A stretch of 64,000 nt of DNA, taken from assembly GCA_036365145.1 (NCBI GenBank), contig JAEOAD010000029.1:24235001-24299000 (forward strand), in the 5' to 3' direction. How positions within the stretch are numbered: the first letter of the stretch is position 1; the number at the start of each line of letters is the position of its first letter. Shown here piece by piece: positions 20,657 through 31,608 of the stretch. The DNA comes from Orientallactaga sibirica. Lineage: Eukaryota > Chordata > Mammalia > Rodentia > Dipodidae. The position numbers were made by a program, and so were the translations under genes. Below the pieces are notes generated by a model. The model was given only the letters and a program-made list of their open reading frames with translations, did not search any database and had not been told where the DNA came from.

Positions 20657-20818
20657 TTTTTTTTCTTTTTCTTTTTCTTTTTTTTCTTTTTCTTTTGGTT
20701 TTTCCAGGTAAGGTCTTGGTCTAGCCCAGGAATTCACTATATGGTCTCAAACTCATGGCAATCCTCCTGCCTCTGCCCCCTGAGTGCTGGGATTAAAGGT
20801 GTGTGCCACCATGCCTGG
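20657..20818 (-). mobile_element. B1 SINE with small internal deletion
   Basis: CCACTGAAAGCC (20645) and CCACTGAAATCC (20819) flank the element. The minus-strand B1 reads from GGCCAGGCATGGTGGCACAC. Compared with its neighbours it lacks the stretch normally lying between TAGCCCAGG and AATTCAC, a loss of roughly 10-15 bp. The tail is a long T/C-interrupted run on plus. Confidence 0.9.
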
Positions 20819-20830
20819 CCACTGAAATCC

Positions 20831-21838
20831 ATTCTGATGTGGCTTCTCCATCTGAGAAATAATGAAAAAGAATGTAAATTACTTTCAGGAAAGATGAGGT
20901 ATACACAAAGATACCCACATGTTTCAGTGAAAACTATCCCTTAGATGTTATCTCAGTGACAACTGTAAGTAAATTTGTTCTGGTTCAGGTTGTTTCCATT
21001 ATTCTTCACTATTTTGCAAATTCTTATCCTGTGTAATTCAAGAGCCTAGACTTACTGTATTTTGTTTTGAGCAGCAAAAGATCTCATCACTTCTCAATCC
21101 CCACTAGGTCATACAAATGTACCTCTATAACTATAACTATTTTTCTTGTCATATTTCTCTATCATACACATTATACTACTTTCTGCGAGGTAGAACTTAT
21201 CACTGAATTAGCTCCATTCTCTTTAAAATTTCTAAGATTTATTTAGACAATAGAAACGCAGAAATTAGCGTAGCCAAAAAACTTGAAGAGTTAACAGATA
21301 CTACAGAAATAAGTGAGTCCTTAAGAAACTCCGTGATATTCAGTTTTGTGTTCCACACTGCCTCTGTCATTTATTAATTCTATAGTCAGTGAAGTTGTTG
21401 AAACTCTATATACTTTTTCTCTTTTATTTGAAAATTGACACATTGCTCTTTACTTGTGTTATAAATTTGCAATCCAAATAAAGAGTTCTTAAAATAAATC
21501 TCACAAGGTGCTTAACAAATAATTATCATTTGATAAAGAGTTTCAAGTGGAAAAATGAAATATAAGATTGCAATGCTAGGGATAGAAATAAGTCATGAGG
21601 CTGCTTACAGGAAGAGTCACAGGAAATGCTTTAGAGAAAAGACTACATTTTAGGTTAAACATGAAGAGCAGTAGGAGAAAGGGAAAGGAGATTACAAGGA
21701 AGTTATTAACATGGAATTGTAAGGTGAAGTGTCCTCAATAGAGAGATTTATGTGAACATGGAATATGTGTAATAGTACTACATAAAACACATACTACTAT
21801 ATAACCTTAATAAAATGTGTTTTTAAAGTGTTCACACT
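20831..21838. other. Single-copy DNA
   Basis: 1 kb of AT-rich sequence without repeat signatures or open frames worth noting. Confidence 0.45.
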
Positions 21839-21852
21839 TACAATTATTTTTT

Positions 21853-22121
21853 AAATATTTTTTTAGTATTTTTTATTTATTTTTGGAGAGAGAGACAGAG
21901 AGAGATAGACAGAGAGGGAGAAGGAGACAGAGATGGGTGCGCCAGCAATCTCTCAGCTGCTGTGAACGAAATCCAGATGCATGCGCCCCCTTGTGGGAAA
22001 GTGCGGCATTGCGCCCTTGCCTCACTTTGCATCTGGCTAAACGTGGGAAGCTGGATATTGGAACCAGCGTTCTTAGGCTTAGCAGGCAGGCACCTTAGCC
22101 GCTAAGCCATCTCTCCAGCCC
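21853..22121 (-). mobile_element. Long-form DIP-like SINE, single B box, young
   Basis: Flanked by TACAATTATTTTT (starting near 21839, and at 22122). The head GGGCTGGAGAGATGGCTTAG is intact, and the central block keeps its CpGs (GTGCGGCATTGCGCCCTTGC, GGTGCGCCAGC), which suggests recent insertion. B box single (ATTGGAACCAGC). The sense-strand tail is GA-rich on plus, then A/T. Confidence 0.95.
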
Positions 22122-22135
22122 TACAATTATTTTTA

Positions 22136-25090
22136 TGTGCACTGCTGCTCAGGGCAAGATTGGTTTCCCTACATGACACTTAAGGAAACAGTTGTGAAAG
22201 TTTCATAAACATGCTTTGATTCTCAGTGACAGTACCATTTTACAACTCCAGTGCATTCTCTTCTATAAGAAATTAGTACAAATTTGCAAAGTAGTAAAAA
22301 TGTCCAGTAGAGCAGTGAGGCCTATCAAGTGGTATTCTGAATTCATAGAATTAATTCAGAGCATGCACAGATGGACACTAAACTGACCTGAAAGTGGATG
22401 AAAATGTGACAGTGTTTTCAAAGTTCATATGTGTACACAATCTTGGTGAAGTTCTAGACAAAAAGCCTTAATTGCATTTGAACATATCAATAGTTTTAAG
22501 TAACAATTAATCATATGCTAAGAACATTTACAGTGTCAAAAATTGATTGACTTATTTGGAAGAAAAAATCTAAGGCAACTCTTGATTCACAAGGTGTAGA
22601 TGCAATGGCTTCAGGATGCATTGACTGGTTCAGTTTTCCAAGGGGAACAAATAATCAAGAGATAAAAGCCTGAATTTTTGTTTACATACAATTCACAGGT
22701 ACAAACATCAAATTATTCTCCCCCAGAAGCTACAGACATCTGTTTCCTTCTATATCATTTTTTTTTTATAATATTGCCTATTGGAGTTAGGGGACCACAT
22801 CATGGCCAGCATATTCACTTAGGTGAGTGGCTGTAGGTTCATATTACACAGTCTATACAGCACAGTAACTCCTGGAGAGGCCCCTGGATATAGCCAAGTC
22901 TTTTCCTGTTCTAGCTGTCCCTAGTAAAGTAATGCCAAGGTCTCACTAACCTACTGCTTTACAAATAAGTACTAATTTTTATAGATGATAATGCACTGAA
23001 TATGCAGCTATAAAATATCTCTGTCTCTTGAAATCTCAGCAGGTACTTGAAACTATAAAAATTGTGAAGTGATTTGTGTACATAAACTCAGGTATTTGAA
23101 TAATTAATCCCAAGTTTGCTGTGCAATCAGGGAAGTTTGTGGAACGTCTAGGAGTGGCACCCTTGTTGAAGGAAATGCCTACGTGGAGTTGCATCTTGAC
23201 ATGGTAGAGCTGGCCTACTTGCTTACCCCTTATCTCCCTCTCTGTCTCTCTCTCTTTCCTTCTTATCACCTTAATATCTGAAAACTGAGTTTATCTGCAT
23301 ATCAATGCACATATAAAATAATTATAAATTTGAATATGTTTCAAGACTTAAAATTATACTTAGTTAATCGTCCAAGTACTCAGGCCTATCTGCTCTGTGT
23401 AATCAGATTTTTAATTTGGAAAAAGCACTATTAATAAGAAGTAAAAAATATAATCAACTAGGATGCAGTCTTTAATTTCATGATTCCATAACTCCCTCTA
23501 AAATGAAAGCTTCAGTATTAGTACATATAAAGTTTTTTAAAGAGGAGAAAATAATTATTTTTTATAAAGATCAAAAAATAAGTTTTACATATGCCTTAAA
23601 AAGATTCCTTTTCACATTGTTTTCAAATAAAGAATTTGAAGGTTTTAGGGGAAGAAGTTACATTTCCTTGCATCATGCATAAACAAAATATTCACATCTC
23701 ATAAATAATATCAACATAGATAACTACCTTTAAGTCCCTTTAAAATGAACACTAATACAAAAATATTTTCTTAGCAAATGTGTGAATTATATTATTGTAC
23801 CAAATATTACGGATGTATGTGTGCAGGGACAGATGCCTATAGTATGTACTTTTGACATAATTAATTAAAACAAATTTTAAAATACAGAAAAAGAATCTAG
23901 GGTCAGTCTCTGATTATAACACTTTATTCTAGATTTTGTTCTGTTGTGTCATCTTCAATAAGTCACAAATCATTTCTGAAGATCTGTGTTTCCTTTGATA
24001 GTCAAGTGATTGTAACATTTGTCTTCTATTACTTCCTCATTTTGTCACTGTCAAGGTCAATATGTGTGTTATTTCTCCACATACAGAAACAAGCACACAT
24101 TATTGCAAATCTATATAAATTATTTCCCCTGATTTGTAAATGTTATTCTACAATATAGCATAATTGTAACCCCTACAGTGCTTTTATGGTATTACTTTCC
24201 AAAAGAACATCCTTCTTGTTCACTTCTAATTATCAATAATGTATGCTGGTACTTTGCATTTCCACTTGAGATTTTCTTCTACTTTGAAGATTTGACTGCT
24301 TTAAATTTAGCCATGGGCTGTTAGGAAATATATAGGCAGTTTGGTATTTCCAATATTCTTTTATACAAGCTCATTGCATAATATCTGTTCTTTCTAAAAT
24401 GTTTGGTAAGAGATAGGCACCTCACTGATGAACAACATCACAATCTCATGCTAACAGTTGACATCATGATGAAGAAAACAGGACTTTTTATTCCATATTT
24501 GCTTCCTATTGGTCTCTTTTATTTTTAGAGTTTTGACCTTTAAGAGGAAGTGTTACCCTAGCTGAAGATGGGTTGCAATCACACATACCAAATTACACCC
24601 TGGGGTATTTGTTTCTTTAGTTTATTAGCAAAGGCTGCAATTGTAATGTGACATGCCACTAATTGTCATTAGGCCTAAAAGACAAAGTTGCTGACTAAGT
24701 TCCAGTAGGAACCGATACAGAACTGAATAATTGGGAAAGTTCCCACCCTTCCTAGGGACTTCATATTCAGCATCTTTAAATAATCTCCAAAGGCATTTAC
24801 CAATATTAGGCACACAGTGAAGTCACTTCCACTTACTCTGAGCCCCGTATCATATAACATTCATCACTTAGCTTGAAGCAATAAAATGCCTTCAGTCTTC
24901 TTCTCTAATCAATGGTAATTATTTCCAGCAGATTTTAATGGATAATTCAATTATAAGACCTTCAGAGACCTACTACTTTTAGAGGTAATAAAAAAAACAG
25001 CTAGATTAAAATTTTTAAGATAAAGAAATTTAGGAATAGCTAGAGCTGAGGCATATTGTCAATTGTGAGGCTAAATTTGAATCATTTTAC
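22136..25090. other. Longest repeat-free stretch
   Basis: Nearly 3 kb in which I identify no SINE, L1 or LTR. Open frames are short (23036-23269 minus, 77 codons; 23946-24158 plus, 70 codons; two overlapping minus frames within 24625-24860) and none resembles a known protein or sits between convincing splice sites. The part at 24600-24960 is the least AT-skewed. Confidence 0.5.
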
Positions 25091-25094
25091 ATAA

Positions 25095-25525
25095 GCATTT
25101 TTTTAATTATTGTTTTTTATTGACTTTTATACTTACATACAAAAAAACCCACCTGATATTTCCCTCCCCTCCCCCCATTCCACTTTAGAACTCCAGTCTC
25201 CACCATATCCCCTCCCTCTCTCCATAAGTCTCTCTTTTAATTTGACGACATCATCTTTTTCTTCTATTTTGAGGGTTTTGAGGAGGTATTGCTAGGCACT
25301 GCAATGTCATGGATATAGAGGCCAATTTCTGTCTGGGCAGTTGCATTGTAAGAGGTCATACCCTTCCTTTGGCTCTTCCATTCTATCCGCCCCCTCTTCT
25401 GCAATGGTCCCTGAGCCTTGAAGGGTGTGACAGAGGTGTTTCAGTGCTGGGCACTCCTCCATCCCTTCTTCTCAGCACTATGTTGCCTTTTGGGTCATCC
25501 CAGTGGCCATCGCCATCTGAAATGA
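25095..25525 (-). mobile_element. L1 3' UTR relic
   Basis: On plus: TCTGTCTGGGCAGTTGCATT, CCCCCTCTTCTGCAATGG, CCTGAGCCTTGAAGGGTG. The order matches 49320-49420 in the minus-strand L1 (TGCCCCCTCTTCTGTGAATT, CCTAAGCCATGTTGG). The minus-sense tail is the T-rich left edge. The 79-codon plus frame across it is antisense to the relic. Confidence 0.6.
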
Positions 25526-26040
25526 GAAGCTTCTCTAACCCGAAGTGAGAGTAGCGTTAATATGTGAATATGAACATTAAGTGTAGTGCTTTCAGGGCAG
25601 CTTGGTGGGAGTAATATAAAGCATTTGAGTAATATTTTTGTAAGTATCAATTGGACAGTGGCTTTGACTTCTATTTTCTCTAAGGTCACATAACTTTAAT
25701 TAGATTTGTTGTCTCATCAACACAAAAGCATATCATCAACACTTGCACCTTCAGACTAAAAATTCAGATTTAAATGTTGATTTTGTAAATAGTTCAGGTA
25801 GGTGTGCAAGGAATGCATAAGTTAGTGATATACTTGTGTAAATAAATATTCAGGTATATTTGTTTCTTATTTCCAGAATTGATTGGTTTTATTTTCAGAC
25901 TTTAAAGTAAATAAGCATGTTCATAGTTAACATGCAAAACAGGGTCATAGTCTTAACCACAGTCCCAGTAGTGAATACAGCAGGAAGAATGCATCACTTA
26001 TCTGTCACCATTTAGTATATTATAGCAAATTTAGTTCATC
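25526..26040. other. Single-copy DNA
   Basis: 0.5 kb with no recognised feature. Confidence 0.4.
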
Positions 26041-26054
26041 AAAAACTCAGTCCC

Positions 26055-26197
26055 AGCCGGGCGTGGTGGCTCACGCCTTTAATCCCAGCACTCGGGAGGC
26101 AGAGGTAGGAGGATTGCCGTGAGTTCGAGGCCACCCTGAGACTACATAGTGAATTCCAGGTCAGCTTGAACTAGAGTGAGACCCTACCTTGAAAAAC

Positions 26198-26226
<29 letters not shown>
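26055..26226 (+). mobile_element. Young B1 SINE with exact target duplication
   Basis: GCCGGGCGTGGTGGCTCACG head and CAGCACTCGGGAGGCAGAGG keep all their CpGs. GATTGCCGTGAGTTCGAGGC follows, and the A-tail is about 28 bp and almost pure. The exact 14-bp repeat AAAAACTCAGTCCC lies at 26041-26054 and 26227-26240. It is the freshest-looking insertion in the window. Confidence 0.97.
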
Positions 26227-26234
<8 letters not shown>

Positions 26235-26240
26235 AGTCCC

Positions 26241-26608
26241 TCCTGCCTCTATAATGGGTTAGGAATCTTGGCATGTCACATCTGGGCTGTCCTACTCCAG
26301 ACTGGCCACAAGGCTGCATCACAGTGTCTTCTGGGACTTAGTCTCATGTGAAGAGTTGGTTGGGACCATCCACTTTAGGGTTCACTCAGATGGTACATGG
26401 CCTAATGAATGAGGGCCTCACTTTGACTAGACTTTGTCCTGTCTCCTTTGGACAGCTCACAATATGGTATATTGCTTATTTCATAAGAGCAAGATGGAGA
26501 GGGGAGGGGAGTAGAAGGAAAAGAAGGGAGGGAGGAGAGGAGACGAAAGGACAGGAGAAGGGAGGTCAAAATTGTGTCCTAACATTTATACAACTTTCTT
26601 TTTGCTAC
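26241..26608. other. Possible ancient mammalian repeat relic
   Basis: TTTGGACAGCTCACAATATG, TATTGCTTATTTCATAAGAG and the GA-rich run at 26490-26565 recall an old mammal-wide interspersed repeat, but the match is weak and I cannot name the family. It ends at an A-run (26609-26630). Confidence 0.25.
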
Positions 26609-26682
26609 AAAAAAAAAAAAAAAAAAAAAATCACTAAGTTGTTTCACATTCAAAGGATTGTACCAAGTTTTGTTTCTTTTGG

Positions 26683-26903
26683 GTTTCTTTTAGAGATAGG
26701 GTCTCATGTAACTCAATGTAGTCTCAAACTCACTATGTAGCCAAGGAAGACTTTGGAACTCTTATTCTCCTGCCTCCACCTTGCATGTGCTGGGATTACA
26801 AGTATGCAAAACCATGACTAGTTGATGAGGTACTAGTAGGTTTGAACTCAGGCCTCCATGTAAGCTAGGTAAGCACTCCACCAACTGCACTACATCCCAG
26901 CCC
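26683..26903 (-). mobile_element. B4-type composite SINE (tRNA head plus B1-like part)
   Basis: Read on minus: GGGCTGGGATGTAGTGCAGT head, GAGTTCAAACCTACTAGTAC (B-box region), then a B1-like segment (ATCCCAGCACATGCAAGG, GGAGGCAGGAGAATAAGAG, GAGACCCTATCTC). This tRNA/ID-plus-B1 order is that of the rodent B4 family. Old and diverged. Confidence 0.7.
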
Positions 26904-26907
26904 AGGA

Positions 26908-28169
26908 TGCTATGAGCAAAGAGTGACTGAAGTTAGTTTAGAAGGTTTAATGTCACAAAACAATTAATTTTACTTCACTTAGCCTTCAATATATGAAGTT
27001 TTTCATTCTTGATTGATGTTTATATAGTCTATACCAGGATATGTATGCAGGTATACATATATAGTATTATACAAGGGAAAGCAAGAAAATTTACTTGTTA
27101 AATGTTAATTGAAATATTGACTCTTACAGATAGCAATGTGTCATATTATAATTAAATATACATGGTTTACATTTTTATATAATCAAATTATGATTTCTAG
27201 CATAAATTTGTAATATTTTGTCCCTTGAATATTTCCTACCAGTGGGCATTCATGCAGAAAGATCACTAGTAATGGATAAGGCATCACATTATAAGAAACA
27301 GTGTCCAGCAGTAACCTAGTCTAATTTCATATTTATAAAAGAATTCAAATTAGAGAAACATTGAATAACTGCATTTGTTGTGTCATATCTCTTAAGGTGA
27401 ACATCAAATATTTATTTACCTGTGAAATTATCTATACTACATTTTTCTTGGTGTTGCGGGAATTTGATTTTTCCTTGTAGCTAGGACAATATATTTGAGT
27501 TTGAGTTGAGGAATTTCTTTATTAAAAAGTAAGCATTCAACATTATCCTTATGCAGAAAGCCTCTGCAGTGCACATTTTAAAAGCCCTCAAGAAATCCCC
27601 TAGTTTTGTTTGCTTGCCAATTTTAGCAAGCATAAATAAATAAAACTTGAGAGAATAAGAAATCAACATGACCAATTTCTTTTGCTAGTTTGTTGCAGAC
27701 CTCAGGCTAGACAAGTTATTTGAGTCCTAGATTAGGACCTGTCTCCAAACTGTGTGTTCCAATATCTAATTCTATAAAACTTGCATTAAAGTGACCACAC
27801 CAAATGGTATGGGGCATCTACAAATGTTTCTTCTTATCCTTTTGCTTCATTGATAATATATAAAGATTGTAAGAAATGAAAGAAACTAGATCTTCTAGAA
27901 TGCTCAGTCTTTAAAAAAAGAACATCGTAATTACACATAAATTTCATTCAATAAAATAATTTCCCAAACAACAAGTGACAAGGACTTTTCTAAAAAGTAA
28001 TCTAATTTGAATTATTTTTCCTGAAAATGAAAATATTGTATATATTATGTACAGTTAAGTCAGTTTTCAGTGCAAGCTTTTCCTAAATTGTGGGTTTTTG
28101 TGAACTGTCCCAAAGATCCTTTTGCCTGGTAACTGGATGCTGTGTTGAACACTCCCAGAATGACTCTGA
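26908..28169. other. Single-copy DNA
   Basis: 1.26 kb, AT-rich. The minus frame 27481-27675 (64 codons) has no recognisable homology. Confidence 0.45.
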
Positions 28170-28255
28170 GAGTGTGAATTGGTTTGCAAGAATTTTGTTC
28201 AGGATCTTTGCGTCTATGTTCATCAGAGAAATGGGCTATAATTTTCTTTTTTTAT
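28170..28255 (-). pseudogene. L1 ORF2 fragment (reverse transcriptase N-side)
   Basis: On plus, TTGGTTTGCAAGAATTTTGT and TCTTTGCGTCTATGTTCATC are the antisense of the L1 segment encoding the conserved ISLMN-DAKILNKILAN stretch of the reverse transcriptase. The plus-strand L1 carries the same segment at about 40255-40310. Only about 85 bp remain, with no open frame of use. Confidence 0.7.
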
Positions 28256-28310
28256 ACTAGCCTAAGTTTATGCCTAATTATTTTCTTCTTCTTTTGGGAG
28301 GTGTTTGATT

Positions 28311-28312
<2 letters not shown>

Positions 28313-28348
<36 letters not shown>
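28313..28348. repeat. (TC)n microsatellite
   Basis: About 18 units followed by GTTACCTTCAGAAAATAAAA. The layout (TC tract then AATAAA) suggests a worn SINE tail, but no body is seen. Confidence 0.9.
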
Positions 28349-28350
<2 letters not shown>

Positions 28351-28384
28351 ACCTTCAGAAAATAAAATCCAGAAGTTGAACATC

Positions 28385-28387
<3 letters not shown>

Positions 28388-28436
<49 letters not shown>
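28388..28436. repeat. (CA)n microsatellite
   Basis: About 24 CA units ending in TATACA. Confidence 0.95.
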
Positions 28437-28442
<6 letters not shown>

Positions 28443-28995
28443 TTCTTTTTTATTAATTGGTTAAGAAATTCTGTATTCAGCACTGAACTGTAATTTATAA
28501 ATAAATACATAATGGAAATTCACTATATGAACATAGATATGGTGTGATTAACATATTTTCAGCATATCATTGCAGCTTTTGAGAGACACAGAGCATTTGT
28601 CAGCTCTAAACAGGCTTACCTTAGGGATTAGTGTGCCAAGCACACAGTGGTTGTTATACTTTATGTAATTTTTAGGAGGGACATTATGAAAATACTAAGT
28701 TGCAGTAACTTCCTGAAGCTTGTGAATTATTTTCTTATCTCCTAAAGCCTTACCAGTGGAGATTAAATAGGTGCCTTCTTTCTTAACTCTTCCTTTATTG
28801 GGAAAGGAAGAAATGTAAATGGATTAGCCATTTTCCAGAAACCCAGGTAAGTAAAGTCAGGACTAGACTGAGTAGCATCTCCTTTGCAATACACCATCTG
28901 TATTGCTCTATGAAATGGCCTTTCAGGATCTCCATGCAGGAATTTTAACCTTGCATCATGTTCAAGCACCTTAGCAGCCCCTGGAAGTGTCACTG
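28437..28995. other. Single-copy DNA
   Basis: 0.56 kb. It may include the left margin of the repeat that starts near 28996. The minus frame 28763-28993 (76 codons) has no recognised domain. Confidence 0.4.
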
Positions 28996-29839
28996 CACTT
29001 CATGACCCTATATCCTGTATTTTTTATGTTTCCAAAACCAGTACCAGGTGAAGGACATAGCCAACTTTTTAAATCCAGTGGGGAATAAAGCTTGACCTCA
29101 ATAAGCAGGATACTCCTTGAGCATTCTTATTCCAGGAGCCCTCCTTTCAAAATAATTAGCATTCTTTTTGGTTTCAGCCTTCAATGGATTAGGACTTTTT
29201 CCCCTTAGGGCATCTTTCCAATTGTTACAATACAGAGCAGTTGGCACATATTTAATGGCGATAATCTCTTTAACGAATACAGCTTAAGTGGCCTAAAACT
29301 GATTTCTGTGCCTGTAACTTTAAACTTGCTTGAATTTCTTTCTGTGGCAAGCTTGACATCATTTGTATCTTTCTGTTCTATATTTTCTTCTCTCATAAAC
29401 ATCAGTCTATTACTTTTAAACTTAACTTTCAATATTCCTCTCACAAATAGGTTCCAAAATACCAAAACACATAGGGTCAGATTCTTCACAGACTTGACTC
29501 CACTAGTGGTACCAATTTTCTGTAGCAGTTAGTTAGCTTCTCATGGCTGGAACAAAATACTTGACCAGAAGCAGTTTATTGGAGAAAAAAGTTTCTTTCA
29601 GGCTTATAGTCTCTGAGGGAAATTACATCATGGCAGAGGAAGCTGGCTCGTTGTTTATGCCCAGCAGAGAGAAAACAGCAAGAGCAAACTAAGTCTGATC
29701 ACACAATGAGCTAGACTCAAGAACTACCTCCAGAGACACACCTTCTTTAGCATGTGTCCACTTGCTGGGGAAATAGGAAGCTTAAACTAAACACTTGAGT
29801 GTATGGGGAACCATTACATTTAGATCACCACATTTTGCA
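28996..29839 (+). mobile_element. Long RMER1/URR1-like rodent repeat, copy B
   Basis: Shared with copy A (7980-9431): CAAAATAATTAGCATTC, TTCAATATTCCTCTCACAAA, CAAAATACCAAAACACATAG, GTACCAATTTTCTGTAGCAG, then ACAAAATACTTGACCAGAAG. It ends in GGGGAACCATTACATTTAG plus ATCACCACA. Open frames on both strands (29205-29489, 29308-29532) overlap inside it and are chance. Confidence 0.6.
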
Positions 29840-30033
29840 TGAGGACCTGAGTTCATATCACCAGTATCCATGTAAAAATCAGACTATGGCAGCTTTGTCT
29901 ATAATCCTAAAGCTGGAGAGGCAGAGACAGGAGGATTCTTCAGCATGTTGGCTAGTCTAGCCTAGTGGGTGAGCTCCCAATTCAGTGAGAGAGCCTATCT
30001 CAAAAAATAATATCAAGAGCAATTGAGAAATAT
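29833..30033 (+). mobile_element. B3 SINE, head missing
   Basis: Starts abruptly at TTTTGCATGAGGACCTGAGT next to the end of the rodent repeat. B3 markers follow: CTGGAGAGGCAGAGACAGGA, GCTAGTCTAGCCTAGTGGGT, AGTGAGAGAGCCTATCTCA, GAGCAATTGAG. The tRNA head with the A box is gone. Confidence 0.75.
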
Positions 30034-30224
30034 AGTAGTATTCTTAATTTTATAATGAGATTATGATGTTTTAACAGTGCTGTACATTAAAACTGTCAGT
30101 AGTGTTCCTCACTGGCTGATTTCCTATGGTAATAATAAAATTATGCATTACAACTTTTGAGACCATTTATTCTATTCTAATGTAGATAATTAATTTTATT
30201 TGTAATTAATTTGCTAAGATTTTG

Positions 30225-30636
30225 GAAATGCCAGTACCATGGAGGGCCGCATAGGAAATCTGCTCATTTTGGCTCCGTGGATCTGCCTGGAAATCAACCA
30301 GCACAGTGGAGAGGTGAATTTGGGCCTTTGGAGGCCAGAGGACAGACATCCCAGATTCCAGACTTGAAGCTATAAAGGATGTGATGTTTTCCCAGCATTG
30401 GTGCGGTCTTTATTTTTGCAACGGGAATGTTGATTCTGAGCCTTTATGTGTTGGAAGTGTGTGACTTGTGTTTTGATTTAACAAGCTCAAAGTTAAAGAT
30501 ACTGATATAAATTTCAGAGGACTGTCTATGTTTCAGTGGTTTGGGGATTGATAAATACTATGTGGAATTTTAAAGTTGGGGGGAACACATTTTGTATCTT
30601 GAGATGATCATGAGGCTATGAGTGCCCAAGGTGGAA
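30225..30636 (+). mobile_element. ERVL-MaLR internal sequence, 3' end
   Basis: Reads directly into an LTR at 30637. TTATGTGTTGGAAGTGTGTG, the TTTTGATTTAACAAGCTC stretch, GTGGAATTTTAAAGTTGG and GGTGGAATG at the boundary match the non-coding 3' end of rodent MaLR internal regions. It encodes no protein here. The 5' part of the element and its 5' LTR are absent from the window. Confidence 0.72.
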
Positions 30637-30951
30637 TGTAGAAGTGTGAATATAAATGTTCCCTATAATTGCAAGTAATTGTGTTCCATTTTCTTACTTA
30701 GTACACAGTGGATGGAGCCATGCTAGAGGAGATGTATCACTGGGGGTGAAAACTGAATGACTCCCATAATATTCAGAGTCAGCTCATGCTTCTCATCACT
30801 CTATTTTCTGTAGATGTGCAATGTCATGAGCTGGTTGCTATTCATCACCATGATGAAGCTACTCCTTGAAACTATAAGCCTGAACTAAACCGTTTCTTAT
30901 AAACTGCTTCTTAATAAGTGTTTTGTCCCCACAATGAAAAGTAACTACTAC
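30637..30951 (+). mobile_element. ERVL-MaLR 3' LTR
   Basis: About 315 bp, TGTAGAAGTGTGAATATAAA to GTAACTACTACA. It keeps the CTACTCCTTGAAACTATAAG block, but the polyadenylation signal is decayed (GAACTAAACC in place of AATAAA). It adjoins its own internal region, so this is a provirus remnant and not a solo LTR. More diverged than the LTR at 3404. Confidence 0.72.
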
Positions 30952-30952
30952 A

Positions 30953-30997
30953 CAAAGCAAGCACTTTACCATACTGATCCATCTCTCCATCCCATAA
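30953..30997 (-). mobile_element. tRNA-derived SINE head fragment
   Basis: AAGCAAGCACTTTACCATAC then TGATCCATCTCTCCATCCC is the reverse of a SINE head (GGGATGGAGAGATGGATCAG). Only about 45 bp are left. Confidence 0.5.
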
Positions 30998-31324
30998 TAG
31001 TTGTCTTGAACAAAATAGATGTGTACGGGTCATATTGACCCAACAAAACTAACACAAATTGACAAAAAATCTGGCTTTTTATTTATATTTCTGGCATTTA
31101 AACTCTAAAAGACTATAAACCTTTCAAAGTATTAACTATTTGCTCTGCATTTTATTATTCAAAAAGCCTGGTGGAGAGGGGGGAAACCCCTCAAATATAG
31201 TCTAGTTGTAAAGAAGAGGACTTCAGTGAAGGAGGATGGGTGGGCAAGAAAGGTGTTGGGAGAGGATCATGATCAAACTATATTATATTCATGTATAAAA
31301 GCTGTTGACAAAAAAAAAAAAAAT
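30998..31324. other. Single-copy DNA
   Basis: 0.33 kb between a SINE fragment and a long-form SINE. Nothing recognised. Confidence 0.35.
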
Positions 31325-31608
31325 GGGGGCTGGAGAGATAGCTTAGGGTTAAGGCACCTGCCTCCTAAGCCTAAGAATGCCAGTTCCAATCTCCAGCGGT
31401 TCCAATCTCCAGGTCCCACTTTTAGCCAGATACAAAGGATGTGGGACGTCACACAAGAGCTCAATGCTGCACTTGACCACAAGGGGGCACATGCATCTGG
31501 ATTTTGTTCACAGCAGCTGAGACGTTGCTGGCGCGCCCATCTCTATCTGTCTCCCTCTCCCTTTCTCTCTCTCTCTCTCTGTGTCTCTCTCAAAAAAAAA
31601 AAAAAAAA
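31325..31608 (+). mobile_element. Long-form DIP-like SINE with duplicated B box
   Basis: GGGGCTGGAGAGATAGCTTA head. The B-box region occurs twice at 16-bp spacing (AGTTCCAATCT at 31382, GGTTCCAATCT at 31398). The central block has an extra GATGTGGGACGTC. It ends in (TC)n and an A18-type tail. The 132-codon plus frame over it is not a gene. Confidence 0.94.

Noticed and set aside
28252..28456. Cys/Val-rich minus frame and Ser/Leu/Thr/His-rich plus frame
   Set aside because: Direct translations of the (TC)n and (CA)n tracts.
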